Assembly: GCA_944380605.1 (NCBI GenBank)
Contig: CALWIA010000015.1
Span: 1 to 64,000 of the forward strand
Reading direction: 5' to 3'
Source of the DNA: an uncultured Lachnospiraceae bacterium
GTDB lineage: Bacteria; Bacillota; Clostridia; Lachnospirales; Lachnospiraceae
DNA length: 64,000 nucleotides
Positions 37,175 to 46,477 of the stretch are shown piece after piece. A model generated the notes under the pieces. The model saw only the letters and a program-made list of their open reading frames with translations. It was not told the origin of the DNA and did no database searches. The position numbers were made by a program, and so were the translations under genes. The stretch's first letter is position 1. The number at the start of each line of letters is the position of its first letter.

Positions 37175-38677
37175 TCAGTTTTCCTGATCTATTTCTTTTA
37201 AAGCCATGCGGTTGATTTTTCCGTTGGCTGTAAAAGGCATTTGTCTGATCTGCCGAATCCGGTTGGGCAGCATATAGCGGGGCAGCTTCTGCTTCAGACT
37301 TGCCATAACAGCAGAAGGATCCGCCTCTCCCACGTAAAACAGCACAATCTTAGAATTTTCCGAATCGTAGATACAGGCCGCCATGCGCACGCCCTCTACC
37401 AGGCCCGCATGAATCTCAACCTCTCCCAGTTCAATCCGGTGTCCCATGTGTTTAATCTGAAAATCCCGGCGGGATACAAAGACCAGTTCTCCCCGCTCAT
37501 TATACCGGCCGATGTCGCCGGTGCGGTATACAATCTCCGGATACCAGGGATTTAAGGGGTTCTGAACAAAAGCCTCCGCCGTCTTTTCTTTATTATTGTA
37601 ATAGCCCAGCGTCACCGCCGTTCCGCGGATATAGATTTCACCCTCGTCCGCCCTTCGGTTCTCCTCGTCCAGCAAAAGGATCTCCGTATTTTTGAAGGGT
37701 CTTCCAATGGGAATGGCCTCATCCAGCGCAAACTCGCGGTCTACCTCGTAATAACAGGACATGCCCGTGGCCTCCGTCGGTCCGTACAGGTTGAAGAAGC
37801 GGGCCTGCGGCACGGCCTCCTTCCAGAGGCGGTACTGGCGGATGGGAAATACTTCGCTGCCGAAGGCAATGGTCCTTAAAAACTCCGGCTTTACGGTATC
37901 GAAGGTGCCGAAGGAAGAAATCATGGTCAGCGCCGACACCACCCAGCATATGGTATTGACCTGGTGCCGGTTCAAAAACTCCACCAGCCGCACCGGAAAC
38001 ATAAACAGACTTTTTGGCACAATATAGGTAGTAGCCCCGAACATCATCGTAGGATACAATTCTTTCAGGCAGGCGTCAAAATAGAAAGGGCTCTGGTTGG
38101 CAAATACGGTGTCTTCCCCGAAGCCCAGCACCTGAGACAGATTTTCCACATAGTCCAGCACCGAGCGGTGGCACGCCGCCACCCCTTTGGGCACGCCGGT
38201 GGAGCCGGAAGTAAAGACCACGTAGATGGGGTCGATGTCCAGTGCCTGGCTGCGGATCCGCCCCAGGGCCTCCGGATCCTCCGGATGCCGGATCATGTCT
38301 TCGTACAGAAAGATTTCTCCCTCAAACTGCAGCTGCTCCATGACCTTTCTGGTCTTTTCGTCGCAGATCACCGCTCTGGCCTGCAGCGTTTCAAAAATCA
38401 GTTCCATGCGGTACCGGGGCATTTCATCGTCCAGCGGCACATAAAAGTCCCCGCCGTACACCGCGCCGAAAAAGGCGGCCACCGCCGCCGGCGTCTTTTT
38501 CATAAAGACAACCACCGGTTCCCGGTAAATTCCCCTGGCGCTTAAAAAGCTGCCTATGGAACGGCTGTTTTCATACACTTCCCGGAACGTAAGCGCCGTT
38601 TTGTCGTCGGCGTACGCCGTCTTGTCCGGCACCCGCGCCGCCGTTTTTTCCAGATACTCCAGTATATTGGTCTGCAT
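37175..38677 (-). CDS. dltA: D-alanine--carrier protein ligase DltA (AMP-forming adenylation enzyme)
   Basis: This 500-residue ANL-superfamily enzyme activates D-alanine with ATP and loads it on DltC. The P-loop YVVFTSGSTGVPKG lies near residue 152, and NLYGPTEATG near 297, YRTGDIGRY near 390 and the C-terminal catalytic lysine region FTANGKINRM follow. The size matches DltA and is shorter than nonribosomal synthetase modules. It heads the dltA-dltC-dltB-SGNH order. A GGGAGG site precedes the ATG. Confidence 0.92.
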   Translation of the reverse strand: MQTNILEYLEKTAARVPDKTAYADDKTALTFREVYENSRSIGSFLSARGIYREPVVVFMKKTPAAVAAFFGAVYGGDFYVPLDDEMPRYRMELIFETLQARAVICDEKTRKVMEQLQFEGEIFLYEDMIRHPEDPEALGRIRSQALDIDPIYVVFTSGSTGVPKGVAACHRSVLDYVENLSQVLGFGEDTVFANQSPFYFDACLKELYPTMMFGATTYIVPKSLFMFPVRLVEFLNRHQVNTICWVVSALTMISSFGTFDTVKPEFLRTIAFGSEVFPIRQYRLWKEAVPQARFFNLYGPTEATGMSCYYEVDREFALDEAIPIGRPFKNTEILLLDEENRRADEGEIYIRGTAVTLGYYNNKEKTAEAFVQNPLNPWYPEIVYRTGDIGRYNERGELVFVSRRDFQIKHMGHRIELGEVEIHAGLVEGVRMAACIYDSENSKIVLFYVGEADPSAVMASLKQKLPRYMLPNRIRQIRQMPFTANGKINRMALKEIDQEN

Positions 38678-38715
38678 GGGAACAGATCCTCCCGTTTTCT
38701 TTTGCTGTTATAGAT

Positions 38716-38742
38716 ATTATAGCTTTTTCCCTGTCCTGTCAA
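38716..38742 (-). promoter_or_regulatory. Promoter of the dlt operon, short spacer
   Basis: Perfect TTGACA (38737-38742) and perfect TATAAT (38716-38721) on the minus strand, but only 15 bp apart rather than 17. Such spacing normally weakens promoters and invites activator or supercoiling control. Confidence 0.7.
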
Positions 38743-38864
38743 TATTTTCACCCGCAGGGCAGGCCAAACCGCCCGGATCCCCTGCCGCAATGCCTTCGAT
38801 GTGGATGACCGTTCTCATTCCCGCCATATCCGCGCCTGCTTCCTCTGCTGTTTTCATACGTACG

Positions 38865-38902
38865 AAAAAGGGCTGCCGCATCCATACGGCAAGCCCTTTT
38901 TT
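38865..38902. terminator. Terminator of the V-ATPase operon
   Basis: Stem GGGCT-GCCG (38870-38878) pairs with CGGC-A-AGCCC (38887-38896) with one bulge; it has five A on the left and six T on the right, so it works in both directions. It follows the subunit K gene. The rest of 38678-38948 holds the dlt promoter and no gene. Confidence 0.88.
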
Positions 38903-38948
38903 CATCCAATCTCCGGTTTTTCACCGCCTCCGGCAGGCCAGGCGGCTG

Positions 38949-39374
38949 CTATCCAAGAGCAACCATGCTGAATACCAGCACAAACAGCGCGATGGTTTCG
39001 CAAAGACCCACTACGGTAATGTACTGCGCAAAGCCTTTTCCCGTTTCCGCCATGGCATCCGCGCCGGCTGCGCCGGCTTTTCCCTGTATAACCGCGGAGC
39101 AGGCAATCGCCACGCCGGCGCCCAGCCCCAAAAAGAGCTTCATCGTCGGATCCGCGGCGGATCCCTGCATGGTCTGCATCAGCAGGAATCCATAAATCGT
39201 CTGGGTCAGAGGCGCGCCCGCAAAGGAAGTCAGAATGAACGGAGCTGCCTTATTGCTCAGATAGCACTTCTTCCACGCTCCGATACAGGTGGTTCCCGCG
39301 ATCACAACGCCGATACACGAGCCGATGGCTGCAATACTCATACACAGGCCAGTTCCAATTAATCCGATGTCCAT
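38949..39374 (-). CDS. ntpK: V-type ATPase membrane ring subunit K (proteolipid)
   Basis: This 141-residue protein has four membrane segments in two hairpins. The ion-binding carboxylate is Glu126 in GLCETIALFVLVF. Thr57-Gln58 in the APLTQTIYG segment and Gln97 correspond by pattern to the sodium ligands known in Enterococcus hirae NtpK (Thr64, Gln65, Gln110, Glu139). Sodium coupling is therefore plausible but is inference. It is the last gene of the operon. Confidence 0.92.
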   Translation of the reverse strand: MDIGLIGTGLCMSIAAIGSCIGVVIAGTTCIGAWKKCYLSNKAAPFILTSFAGAPLTQTIYGFLLMQTMQGSAADPTMKLFLGLGAGVAIACSAVIQGKAGAAGADAMAETGKGFAQYITVVGLCETIALFVLVFSMVALG

Positions 39375-39407
39375 AATACAATCTCCTTTTTCTTTTCTTT
39401 TTTATTT

Positions 39408-41324
39408 TTATTCCTCAAATGGTTCATATTTATGGCCGCTCCACGACAGGCCGATATGTGTGGAAAATTCCAGGGTGTTCAGCCGGATGCCGTGGACGAT
39501 CACCGACAGTACATTCAGAATCATGTTCAGTCCGTGGCCGAATACCAGCACGATGACGGCAAACAGGACCAGGAGAAAATGTCCCAGCAGCGGGCTGACC
39601 ATGTCGTTGATGGTCGCGGAGATTGCCGCTCCGGCCAGTCCCACCGCCCAGAGGCGGATGTAGGAAACAATGTCGGAAAATACATTGACGACCCCCAGCA
39701 GCATGGAAACAATATCCTTGACGCTGTCCAGGATGGACTGCCGGATGCTTTCCTCATAGTTCCCGAAAATAAAGTTCACCGCGAATCCGACGATGACCAG
39801 TGCCACGGCAATGGTACCCACCGGAATCCCTGACACCACCAGATCCAGGCCGAATACCGCGCTGTTTACCACCAGGGAAAGAACCACATAAAACATGCCC
39901 GCCAGTTCCAGGACGGAGCCGATATCGCCCAGCATTTTCAGGGAGCCCCGGTTCCTTGCCGCGCCGCTCAGATGAGCGATCAGCAGATGTACCAGCGCAA
40001 TGGTAAACATGAGAATCTGCACGTTCTGGCTTGTGGTAAGCCCCGCTTCCCCGCCTGTCCAGAACGGGTACCAGATCTTGTCCGAATATACATTGGACAG
40101 CACCGGCACCGACAGGTTCCGGAGCCATTCCGGCAGCGCCTCCGGGCTCAGGCCGAACCAGGAACAGGTAACCGCTCCCCATATTATGGTCATCCCGCCA
40201 AACAGCAGAAGCAGCCACGCCAGGGGAGGCACCGGCTTGTTCTCCTTACGGCTCTTGAAGATCAGCGCGGCGGATATGCCGCAGATCAGCAGGCCGTAGC
40301 CGCCGTCTCCGAAAATGATTCCGACAAATATGGTAATAAATACCAGAAACCAGCCGGAAATATCCGGTTCAAAATACCCTGGTACGCTTCCCAGAAAATC
40401 GGTCAGAGGATACACCAGGCTGACAAATTTGTTGTTGCGCAGCTGGGTGGGCGCGTCATCTTCCTCGGTAGGATCTTCCGCCAGAAGCCCCCATGCGTTT
40501 TCCACTGCCATGGCCTGCAGTTTGCTCAGATCCTCCGCCGGAATGAACCCGACAAGATACGCCACCGAAACCTTGTGCGGCGATGCCTCCGAAAGGTCCT
40601 CTTCTCCCATTCCGCTGGCATAGGTTTCAAACTCCACCTCTTTTTTCAGCGCCGCAATGGCCTGTTCCAGGCTTCGGCTGTAAGCCGCCAGTTCGGCCAG
40701 TTCTTCCTCTATGCTCCGCAGCTTCCGGCCGGCGTCTTCCAGCTTCTTTCGGAGTTCTCCTGTCGATACATCCGGAAGCTTGAACCGGCTGCGCTCCAGG
40801 GCGAGCCTATCTTCTTCCTCCGGCGTTTCCTGATCCAGAAGCAGAAACCGTACCACGTTTTTGCTGCGTTCCAGCACCAGCGTCCGGACGGAATCCCCCA
40901 GCCTGTCATATCCGGAAGGGCTCATTTCGTGGAGGGAAAGAGGAATCCCCTTTTCCGCCAGGAAACGGATTTCTGCCGGTTCTATGTCGCCCCAGGCTTT
41001 GATCCGCTCCAGTTCCGCCTGATACGCGGCAGAGTCCGCGTAGCATTTCTTCTGTTCTTCCTGCAGGGACTCTATCCTTCCGGCTATGGAAAGCGCCTTC
41101 TGGGTATCCGCTTCTTTCTGCTCCATGCCTTTAGCCGCTTTGTCCGCCAACGCGAACATCCCTTTTTCCAGGAAAGCGATCTGCTCCTTCAGCTGCACCA
41201 GCCGCGGCCCTTTTCCTTCTTTGATTTCAATGTGCACAAGCCCCAGCTTCCGGAGCTTTATCAGCGCGTCTTCTCTCTCTCCATCCAGTACGATCAGAGA
41301 AATTTTTTTCATAGGCACAATCAT
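39408..41324 (-). CDS. ntpI: V-type ATPase subunit I (stator, subunit a)
   Basis: This 638-residue protein has an N-terminal cytoplasmic part rich in coiled coil (residues 1-330) and seven to eight membrane segments in the C-terminal half. The segment SDIVSYIRLWAVGLAGAAI carries the conserved arginine facing the ring subunit. It overlaps the subunit D gene by 4 bp and precedes subunit K. Confidence 0.95.
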   Translation of the reverse strand: MIVPMKKISLIVLDGEREDALIKLRKLGLVHIEIKEGKGPRLVQLKEQIAFLEKGMFALADKAAKGMEQKEADTQKALSIAGRIESLQEEQKKCYADSAAYQAELERIKAWGDIEPAEIRFLAEKGIPLSLHEMSPSGYDRLGDSVRTLVLERSKNVVRFLLLDQETPEEEDRLALERSRFKLPDVSTGELRKKLEDAGRKLRSIEEELAELAAYSRSLEQAIAALKKEVEFETYASGMGEEDLSEASPHKVSVAYLVGFIPAEDLSKLQAMAVENAWGLLAEDPTEEDDAPTQLRNNKFVSLVYPLTDFLGSVPGYFEPDISGWFLVFITIFVGIIFGDGGYGLLICGISAALIFKSRKENKPVPPLAWLLLLFGGMTIIWGAVTCSWFGLSPEALPEWLRNLSVPVLSNVYSDKIWYPFWTGGEAGLTTSQNVQILMFTIALVHLLIAHLSGAARNRGSLKMLGDIGSVLELAGMFYVVLSLVVNSAVFGLDLVVSGIPVGTIAVALVIVGFAVNFIFGNYEESIRQSILDSVKDIVSMLLGVVNVFSDIVSYIRLWAVGLAGAAISATINDMVSPLLGHFLLVLFAVIVLVFGHGLNMILNVLSVIVHGIRLNTLEFSTHIGLSWSGHKYEPFEE

Positions 41325-41953
41325 GGAACCGCAGCCTCCTTTCCAGCGGCAGCTTCATTCGCCTGCGCGATTTTCTTTTTGGAAATTTTGGAGCGGACCA
41401 CTGCGCTGACCTGCTGGTCTGCCATATAAATCGAAATCTTTTTGATATTGTCCTGGGTTTCCGGAATTTTCACCTTTTCGAACAGATTGACTCTCTGGGA
41501 AGTGGTGAGCAATTCCTTCTGCAAAAGCCGGACCTGTTCCTCCAGCACCTCTGCTTCCAGGTCAAGTTCCATCGCCTTTTCCATATGACCCGCAGCCAGA
41601 TCCACCCACAGAGGGGTTTCATACAGATCGTAATCCCCTCTGGAAAAATCCGCCCCTTCATACGTGGGAATCGGAACGCCCGCAATATTGCCGGTACCCT
41701 TTCGGATATTGGCAACGGCAACGGCTCCCTTCGGGAACGCGTCCGCTTCGCTGAAGACGGCAATCCACTGTTCAAACTCTTTTTCCAGCTGACGCTTCTG
41801 CTGCCTTACGGCTTTCGCGTTCGCTTCAATGGCACGGATTTCGGACTGCAGCTGCTGTTTCTTGAGGATCAGGGTAGGCAAATATCTCTGGTACATTTTG
41901 AGCGCGTCTTTCTGTACCTTTAATTCATTTTTGGTCAGTTTAATCTTTGCCAA
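41321..41953 (-). CDS. ntpD: V-type ATPase subunit D (central shaft)
   Basis: This 210-residue protein is mostly long helices. The start (LTKNELKVQKDALKMYQRYLPTLILKKQQLQ) and the C-terminal coiled coil (RRVNLFEKVKIPETQDNIKKI type) are typical. It forms the rotor shaft inside the A3B3 head. It lies 15 bp after subunit B. Confidence 0.93.
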   Translation of the reverse strand: MAKIKLTKNELKVQKDALKMYQRYLPTLILKKQQLQSEIRAIEANAKAVRQQKRQLEKEFEQWIAVFSEADAFPKGAVAVANIRKGTGNIAGVPIPTYEGADFSRGDYDLYETPLWVDLAAGHMEKAMELDLEAEVLEEQVRLLQKELLTTSQRVNLFEKVKIPETQDNIKKISIYMADQQVSAVVRSKISKKKIAQANEAAAGKEAAVP

Positions 41954-41968
41954 CGTTCCTGTCCCTCC

Positions 41969-43264
41969 TTATTTTTCAGGCCAGAATTCCTCAACCAGCT
42001 CGGACTGCATGCCGGTTTCATCCTTTTCAAAGCAGTCCGCAAGAATCTGCCAGCCCAGGTCCAGCGCGTTTTCCAGGGAAAGGTTTACCGAAAGGCTCAT
42101 CAGCTTCTCCTCAAATAAACTTCCGTATTTGAGAAGCTTTTCGTCCCAGCGGTTCATCATAAAGCCCATGTTCTTCTTTTCAACCGTATCCTTGTAAGCG
42201 GAATACAAACGGATCATGGCGTCCATAAGGGCGCGGTGGTCTTTTCTGGTTTTGCCGTTTACATTCTGCTTCAGACGGGACAGAGAACCGAAGGGTTCAA
42301 TCCGTCCGCCCTTCAGATAATACTGGCCTTCCGTAATGTAGCCGGTGTTGTCCGGAACCGGATGGGTCACGTCGTCGCCCGGCATGGTGGTTACGGCCAA
42401 AATCGTTACCGAACCGGAATTGTCAAAGTCAACGGCCTTCTCATAGCGGGCTGCCAGCTGGGAATACAGATCTCCCGGATATCCCCGGTTGGAGGGCACC
42501 TGTTCCTGAGTAATGGCGATTTCCTTCATCGCGTCGGCATAGTTGGTCATATCGGTCAGCAGCACCAGCACGTCCTTGTCCTGCAGCGCGAACTGTTCCG
42601 CCACCGCCAGCGCCATATCCGGAATCTTCATGCATTCTACGGTGGGATCGGCGGCGGTGTGGATAAACATCACCGTCCTGCTTAAGGCGCCGCCCTGGGA
42701 AAGGGTCTCCCTGAAATACAGGTAGTCGTCGTATTTCAGTCCCATTCCGCCGAGAATGATGACGTCCGCCTCCGCCTGCATGGCGATACGGGCCAGCAGC
42801 TCGTTGTACGGTTCTCCCGAAATGGAGAAAATCGGAAGCTTCTGGGAAACCACCAGCGTGTTGAACATATCGATCATGGGAATGTTCGTACGCATCATGC
42901 GGTTGGCCAGAATCCGCTTCGTCGGATTGACGGAAGGGCCGCCGATGGGCTTCATATTTTCTGTCAGGGCCGGTCCCTTGTCCATGGGCTCGCCGGAGCC
43001 GTTGAACACCCGGCCGAAAAGATCCTCGCTGAAGGACACCTGCATCTCATGGCCCAGGAAACGCACTTCGTCGCCTGTGGACACGCCCTTGCCGCCTGCA
43101 AATACCTGCAGGGAAACCAGGTCTCCGTCGATTTTATTCACTTCCGCAAGGGATTTGCCGAAACGCGTGCTGATGGTCGCCAGCTCGTTATTCCGAATGC
43201 CTTTGGCGCGGACCGTAATCACGTTTCCGGTTATGGATTCGATCCGGTTGTATACTTTGTTCAT
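41969..43264 (-). CDS. ntpB: V-type ATPase subunit B
   Basis: This 431-residue, non-catalytic nucleotide-binding subunit of the A3B3 head is a little shorter than the usual 455-460. It contains [15 protein letters not shown] in place of a P-loop, and [20 protein letters not shown]. The ATG overlaps the subunit A stop by 4 bp. Confidence 0.96.
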   Translation of the reverse strand: MNKVYNRIESITGNVITVRAKGIRNNELATISTRFGKSLAEVNKIDGDLVSLQVFAGGKGVSTGDEVRFLGHEMQVSFSEDLFGRVFNGSGEPMDKGPALTENMKPIGGPSVNPTKRILANRMMRTNIPMIDMFNTLVVSQKLPIFSISGEPYNELLARIAMQAEADVIILGGMGLKYDDYLYFRETLSQGGALSRTVMFIHTAADPTVECMKIPDMALAVAEQFALQDKDVLVLLTDMTNYADAMKEIAITQEQVPSNRGYPGDLYSQLAARYEKAVDFDNSGSVTILAVTTMPGDDVTHPVPDNTGYITEGQYYLKGGRIEPFGSLSRLKQNVNGKTRKDHRALMDAMIRLYSAYKDTVEKKNMGFMMNRWDEKLLKYGSLFEEKLMSLSVNLSLENALDLGWQILADCFEKDETGMQSELVEEFWPEK

Positions 43265-45045
43265 CCTTGCTCACCGCCTTTGCACAATGCTTCTGCTTCG
43301 CAGCTGCACCTGCCGCAGCCCTCCGCGTATTGCCGGTCGATTTCCGCTTCCCTGGCCCCGAAGGCCTCGCTCATAAATTCTGTATAATTCCAGTCGATGA
43401 ATTTCTGGCGCATACGGTTGAAAAAGCCCCGCGCCTCGTCCTTATCGCTCAGATCATATTCCGAACCAAGAACGCGGATCAGCTTGTCAATGACATAGCG
43501 CTGACGCTCGGCGCCGCAGTTCGCTTCAATCAGATCAAAGGAGTTCTGCTGAAGGTACACCGCGTCCAGCATTTCTTCTTTGAGGTAGACCATGTAATCC
43601 GGCAGGCTCGTTCCCTCTTCGCCGACTACCTTCATCATGGAACCGATGTCGTTGCCGTGAAGCAGAATATTCCGCAGGAACGCCGCTTTTTCAGGCGCAA
43701 TCACTCCCTGGTATTTAGACCATGAAATCAGCGGGTCGATGGCCGGATACTTACGGGCGTCCGAACGCTCCCTGGACAGGCCGTGGAACGCGCCCACCAC
43801 CTTCAAAGTCGCCTGGGTCACCGGTTCGTCGAAGTTGCCGCCTGCCGGCGAAACCGTGCCGCCGATGGTGACAGAACCCTTAGAACCGTCCGGAAGGCGC
43901 ACATAGCCGGCCCGCTCATAAAACGCCGCGATATAGGACTCCAGATAAGCCGGGAACGCCTCTTCTCCCGGAATCTCTTCCAGACGTCCCGACATTTCCC
44001 GGAGCGCCTGAGCCCAGCGGGAAGTGGAATCTGCCAGAAGCAGGACGTGCAGTCCCATTTGGCGGTAATATTCCGCCAGCGTTACAGAAGTATAAACCGA
44101 GGCTTCGCGGCTGGCAACCGGCATGGAAGACGTATTGCAGATGATAATGGTACGCTCCATCAGAGAACGCCCGGTCTTGGGGTCAATCAGTTCCGGGAAC
44201 TCTGTCAGCGTCTCCACCACTTCTCCGGCCCGCTCTCCGCAGGCGGCTATAATCACAATATCCACGTCCGCGTATTTTGAGGTGGTGTGCTGCAGCACCG
44301 TCTTGCCTGCGCCGAAGGGCCCGGGAATACAGTAAGTCCCGCCCTTTGCCACCGGGAAGAAGGAATCGATCAGACGAACCTTCGTCTCCATGGTTTCCCT
44401 GGGCGCCAGACGTTCGCTGTAGCAGGTAACCGCGCGCTTCACCGGCCATTTGAAAGACATGGTAAGGGGAATCTCATTGCCCCGTTCATCAGCGAGAACC
44501 GCGATGGTCTCTTTAATGGTGTATTCTCCCTTCTGCGCCACGGATTTTACCATGTAATTTCCCAGCAGGTAGAAGGGAACAAAGATTTTATGGACGAAGG
44601 AACCCTCGGGAACGGTTCCTATATATTCTCCGGCTTTCACCCGATCGCCCGGTTTTGCAACGGGAGTAAATTCCCATTTCTTCTGGTCGTCCAGCGCGTT
44701 TGTATAAACGCCCCGTTCCAGGAACCACCCCGCCCGTTCCGCCAGCAGCGGAAGCGGATTCTGCAGGCCATCGTAGATCTGGCCCAGAAGACCCGGACCC
44801 AGCTCCGCGGTAAGCATGTCTCCGGTGAACGTCACTTCGTCTCCGCACTGGATTCCGTTGGTCATTTCGTAAACCTGTATCTGGGCAATCTTGCCCCGGA
44901 TACGGATCACTTCGCTTTTGAGAGAGGTGTGCCCCACGTTTACATAGCAGATCTCGTTCATCGAGACGTTGCCTTCAAATTCCACGGATACCATATTTCC
45001 GTTCACACCTACAACTCGCCCTGTGTTTTGATTGTTTCCGGTCAT
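43261..45045 (-). CDS. ntpA: V-type ATPase catalytic subunit A
   Basis: This 594-residue catalytic subunit has the P-loop GPFGAGKT near residue 240. The family's non-homologous insert lies in the N-terminal third, and [29 protein letters not shown] is conserved. It ends in several cysteines ([13 protein letters not shown]), an unusual feature for this subunit. It is flanked by 4-bp overlaps with the upstream DUF2764 gene and with subunit B. Confidence 0.97.
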   Translation of the reverse strand: MTGNNQNTGRVVGVNGNMVSVEFEGNVSMNEICYVNVGHTSLKSEVIRIRGKIAQIQVYEMTNGIQCGDEVTFTGDMLTAELGPGLLGQIYDGLQNPLPLLAERAGWFLERGVYTNALDDQKKWEFTPVAKPGDRVKAGEYIGTVPEGSFVHKIFVPFYLLGNYMVKSVAQKGEYTIKETIAVLADERGNEIPLTMSFKWPVKRAVTCYSERLAPRETMETKVRLIDSFFPVAKGGTYCIPGPFGAGKTVLQHTTSKYADVDIVIIAACGERAGEVVETLTEFPELIDPKTGRSLMERTIIICNTSSMPVASREASVYTSVTLAEYYRQMGLHVLLLADSTSRWAQALREMSGRLEEIPGEEAFPAYLESYIAAFYERAGYVRLPDGSKGSVTIGGTVSPAGGNFDEPVTQATLKVVGAFHGLSRERSDARKYPAIDPLISWSKYQGVIAPEKAAFLRNILLHGNDIGSMMKVVGEEGTSLPDYMVYLKEEMLDAVYLQQNSFDLIEANCGAERQRYVIDKLIRVLGSEYDLSDKDEARGFFNRMRQKFIDWNYTEFMSEAFGAREAEIDRQYAEGCGRCSCEAEALCKGGEQG

Positions 45046-45599
45046 TCTTTAACCTCCTGAGCGCCCCCATTCATAATTGAGCCGTATATGTTTCGATATG
45101 CGTCTTCGCCCCTGCTTGTATCAAACTGCTGAATTCTCAAAAGAAGCTTCAGCTTCAGCGCGTAATAAAACAGCATCGTTTCGCTGAAGGCATCCGCAGG
45201 GCGCAGCGTTTCCAAAAAATCCAGGCGGACGCGGGTCAGATACCGCTCTGCCTCCAAAGGATCCTCCATCTCCACTGCCTGACGTACCGTCTGAAGCAGG
45301 TGCCCGGAACACGCTCCGGCTTCTCCTTCAAACGGCTTTTTCAGCTTCTCTGCCCGGGCGGCGGCAAGTGCCAGGCGGAAATTCTTTTCCCACTCGTTCC
45401 ACTTGTCGATAAACGAATATCCCGATTTTTTATTCTGCCTGTCAGGGACGAGGGTCAGCCCGCTTAAGGCGTTCCATGCCTTTTTCCCCAGGTTGGTTCT
45501 GCAGAGTTCATAAAATCGTTCCTCTGTAATGGGCAGCGCCGTTGTTTCACTGGCAATTTCCAAAGAGGGCAGCTGTGCGATCAGATAGTATTGATTCAT
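45042..45599 (-). CDS. V-ATPase operon protein of the DUF2764 type
   Basis: This 185-residue protein begins MNQYYLIAQLPSLEI, the characteristic opening of DUF2764 proteins. Those are encoded between subunits E and A in V-ATPase operons of spirochaetes, Bacteroides, Chlamydia-like bacteria and some Clostridia. It is largely helical. A role as replacement for subunit C (d) is a reasonable inference, because no C gene is present. It overlaps both neighbours by 4 bp. Confidence 0.75.
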   Translation of the reverse strand: MNQYYLIAQLPSLEIASETTALPITEERFYELCRTNLGKKAWNALSGLTLVPDRQNKKSGYSFIDKWNEWEKNFRLALAAARAEKLKKPFEGEAGACSGHLLQTVRQAVEMEDPLEAERYLTRVRLDFLETLRPADAFSETMLFYYALKLKLLLRIQQFDTSRGEDAYRNIYGSIMNGGAQEVKE

Positions 45600-46210
45600 A
45601 CATTCTCAGCCTCTTTCATCAAAGAAATCAGTTTGGGAGTCAGATACGCGGACAGCAGCTCCGTAACGGCTTCTGCCGAATAGTCATAGTATGCCTGTCC
45701 GTCCTGCACCGAAATACGGAACCCGCCTTCAAAGTTATCGCTTGCTTTCAGCGTAACGCCTTCGCACATCCGTTTTTTCAGCCCCGCAAGCAGTTCCGCC
45801 TCCATGGAGGCCAGTTCCCGGCTTCCCACCAGAACGGAGAGGTCCTCCGCCTCCGTATTCTTGGTCCAGTTTTCTACCGCCGTAAGAATCAGCTGCGGAA
45901 GAACATCCGGAGACAGTGCCTCTTTCACGCTGTCCCCTACAATCACGTTCAGTTCTTTCGCGACGCTTTCCCTGAAGGAAATCAGAAGGTTTCTTCCGGC
46001 CTGGCGGATGGAATCTTCCCCTGCGCGCACAAAACGCTCATTCTGCGCCTGGGCGTCCCGCATGGTCTGCTCCGCTTCCGCCTTCGCGTCGGAAACGATC
46101 TTTTCCGCTTCTGCTTTCGCGGATTCCAAAATAGAAGCCGCCTCCGCTTCGGCGGCTTTTACGCCATCCTTTTTAATCTGGTCAATAAGTTCCTGCAGTT
46201 GGATTTCCAT
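45596..46210 (-). CDS. ntpE: V-type ATPase subunit E (peripheral stalk)
   Basis: This 204-residue protein has an N-terminal coiled coil of about 80 residues rich in Ala, Glu and Lys (AAEAEAASILESAKAEAEK), then a compact C-terminal domain. It is the stator stalk subunit. It is the first gene of the seven-gene operon, with AAAGGAGATGACG before the ATG. No subunit G or H partner gene is present. Confidence 0.9.
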   Translation of the reverse strand: MEIQLQELIDQIKKDGVKAAEAEAASILESAKAEAEKIVSDAKAEAEQTMRDAQAQNERFVRAGEDSIRQAGRNLLISFRESVAKELNVIVGDSVKEALSPDVLPQLILTAVENWTKNTEAEDLSVLVGSRELASMEAELLAGLKKRMCEGVTLKASDNFEGGFRISVQDGQAYYDYSAEAVTELLSAYLTPKLISLMKEAENV

Positions 46211-46264
46211 TTACGTCATCTCCTTTCCCCTTTCGGAGATCTTGTTTTTGCGTAATATAGGTAA

Positions 46265-46293
46265 ATTATACCTCGTATTTTCACCCATTTCAA
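46265..46293 (-). promoter_or_regulatory. Promoter of the V-ATPase operon
   Basis: Minus-strand TTGAAA (46288-46293), 17-bp spacer, perfect TATAAT (46265-46270), about 55 bp before the subunit E start. Confidence 0.85.
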
Positions 46294-46386
46294 CGAGAAT
46301 TATGTGAATATTCACTAATTATTTTTTTAACAAAGGAAAATTTGTATGCACTTTGTGGAATCGTTCTGTTTTTATTGTATAAATAC

Positions 46387-46436
46387 AAAAAGGCGGCAGT
46401 ATTTGATTTTGTCATGCCAAATCAAATACTGCCGCC
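46387..46436 (-). terminator. Terminator of rpoBC
   Basis: An exceptionally long 18-bp perfect stem (46392-46409 with 46419-46436) with a T5 run on the minus strand, about 40 bp after the rpoC stop codon. Confidence 0.95.
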
Positions 46437-46477
46437 TGCATCAGGCCGTTCTTACACGTATTTTATTTCCGGTCAAA

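Noticed and set aside
34306..37215. Long plus-strand frames (34306-35775 and 35809-37215) opposite the dlt genes
   Set aside because: Antisense to well-supported dltB and SGNH genes; no ribosome sites.
39972..41429. A 485-codon plus-strand open frame opposite subunit I and D genes
   Set aside because: Shadow of the coding strand with low-complexity Arg/Pro/Gln content.
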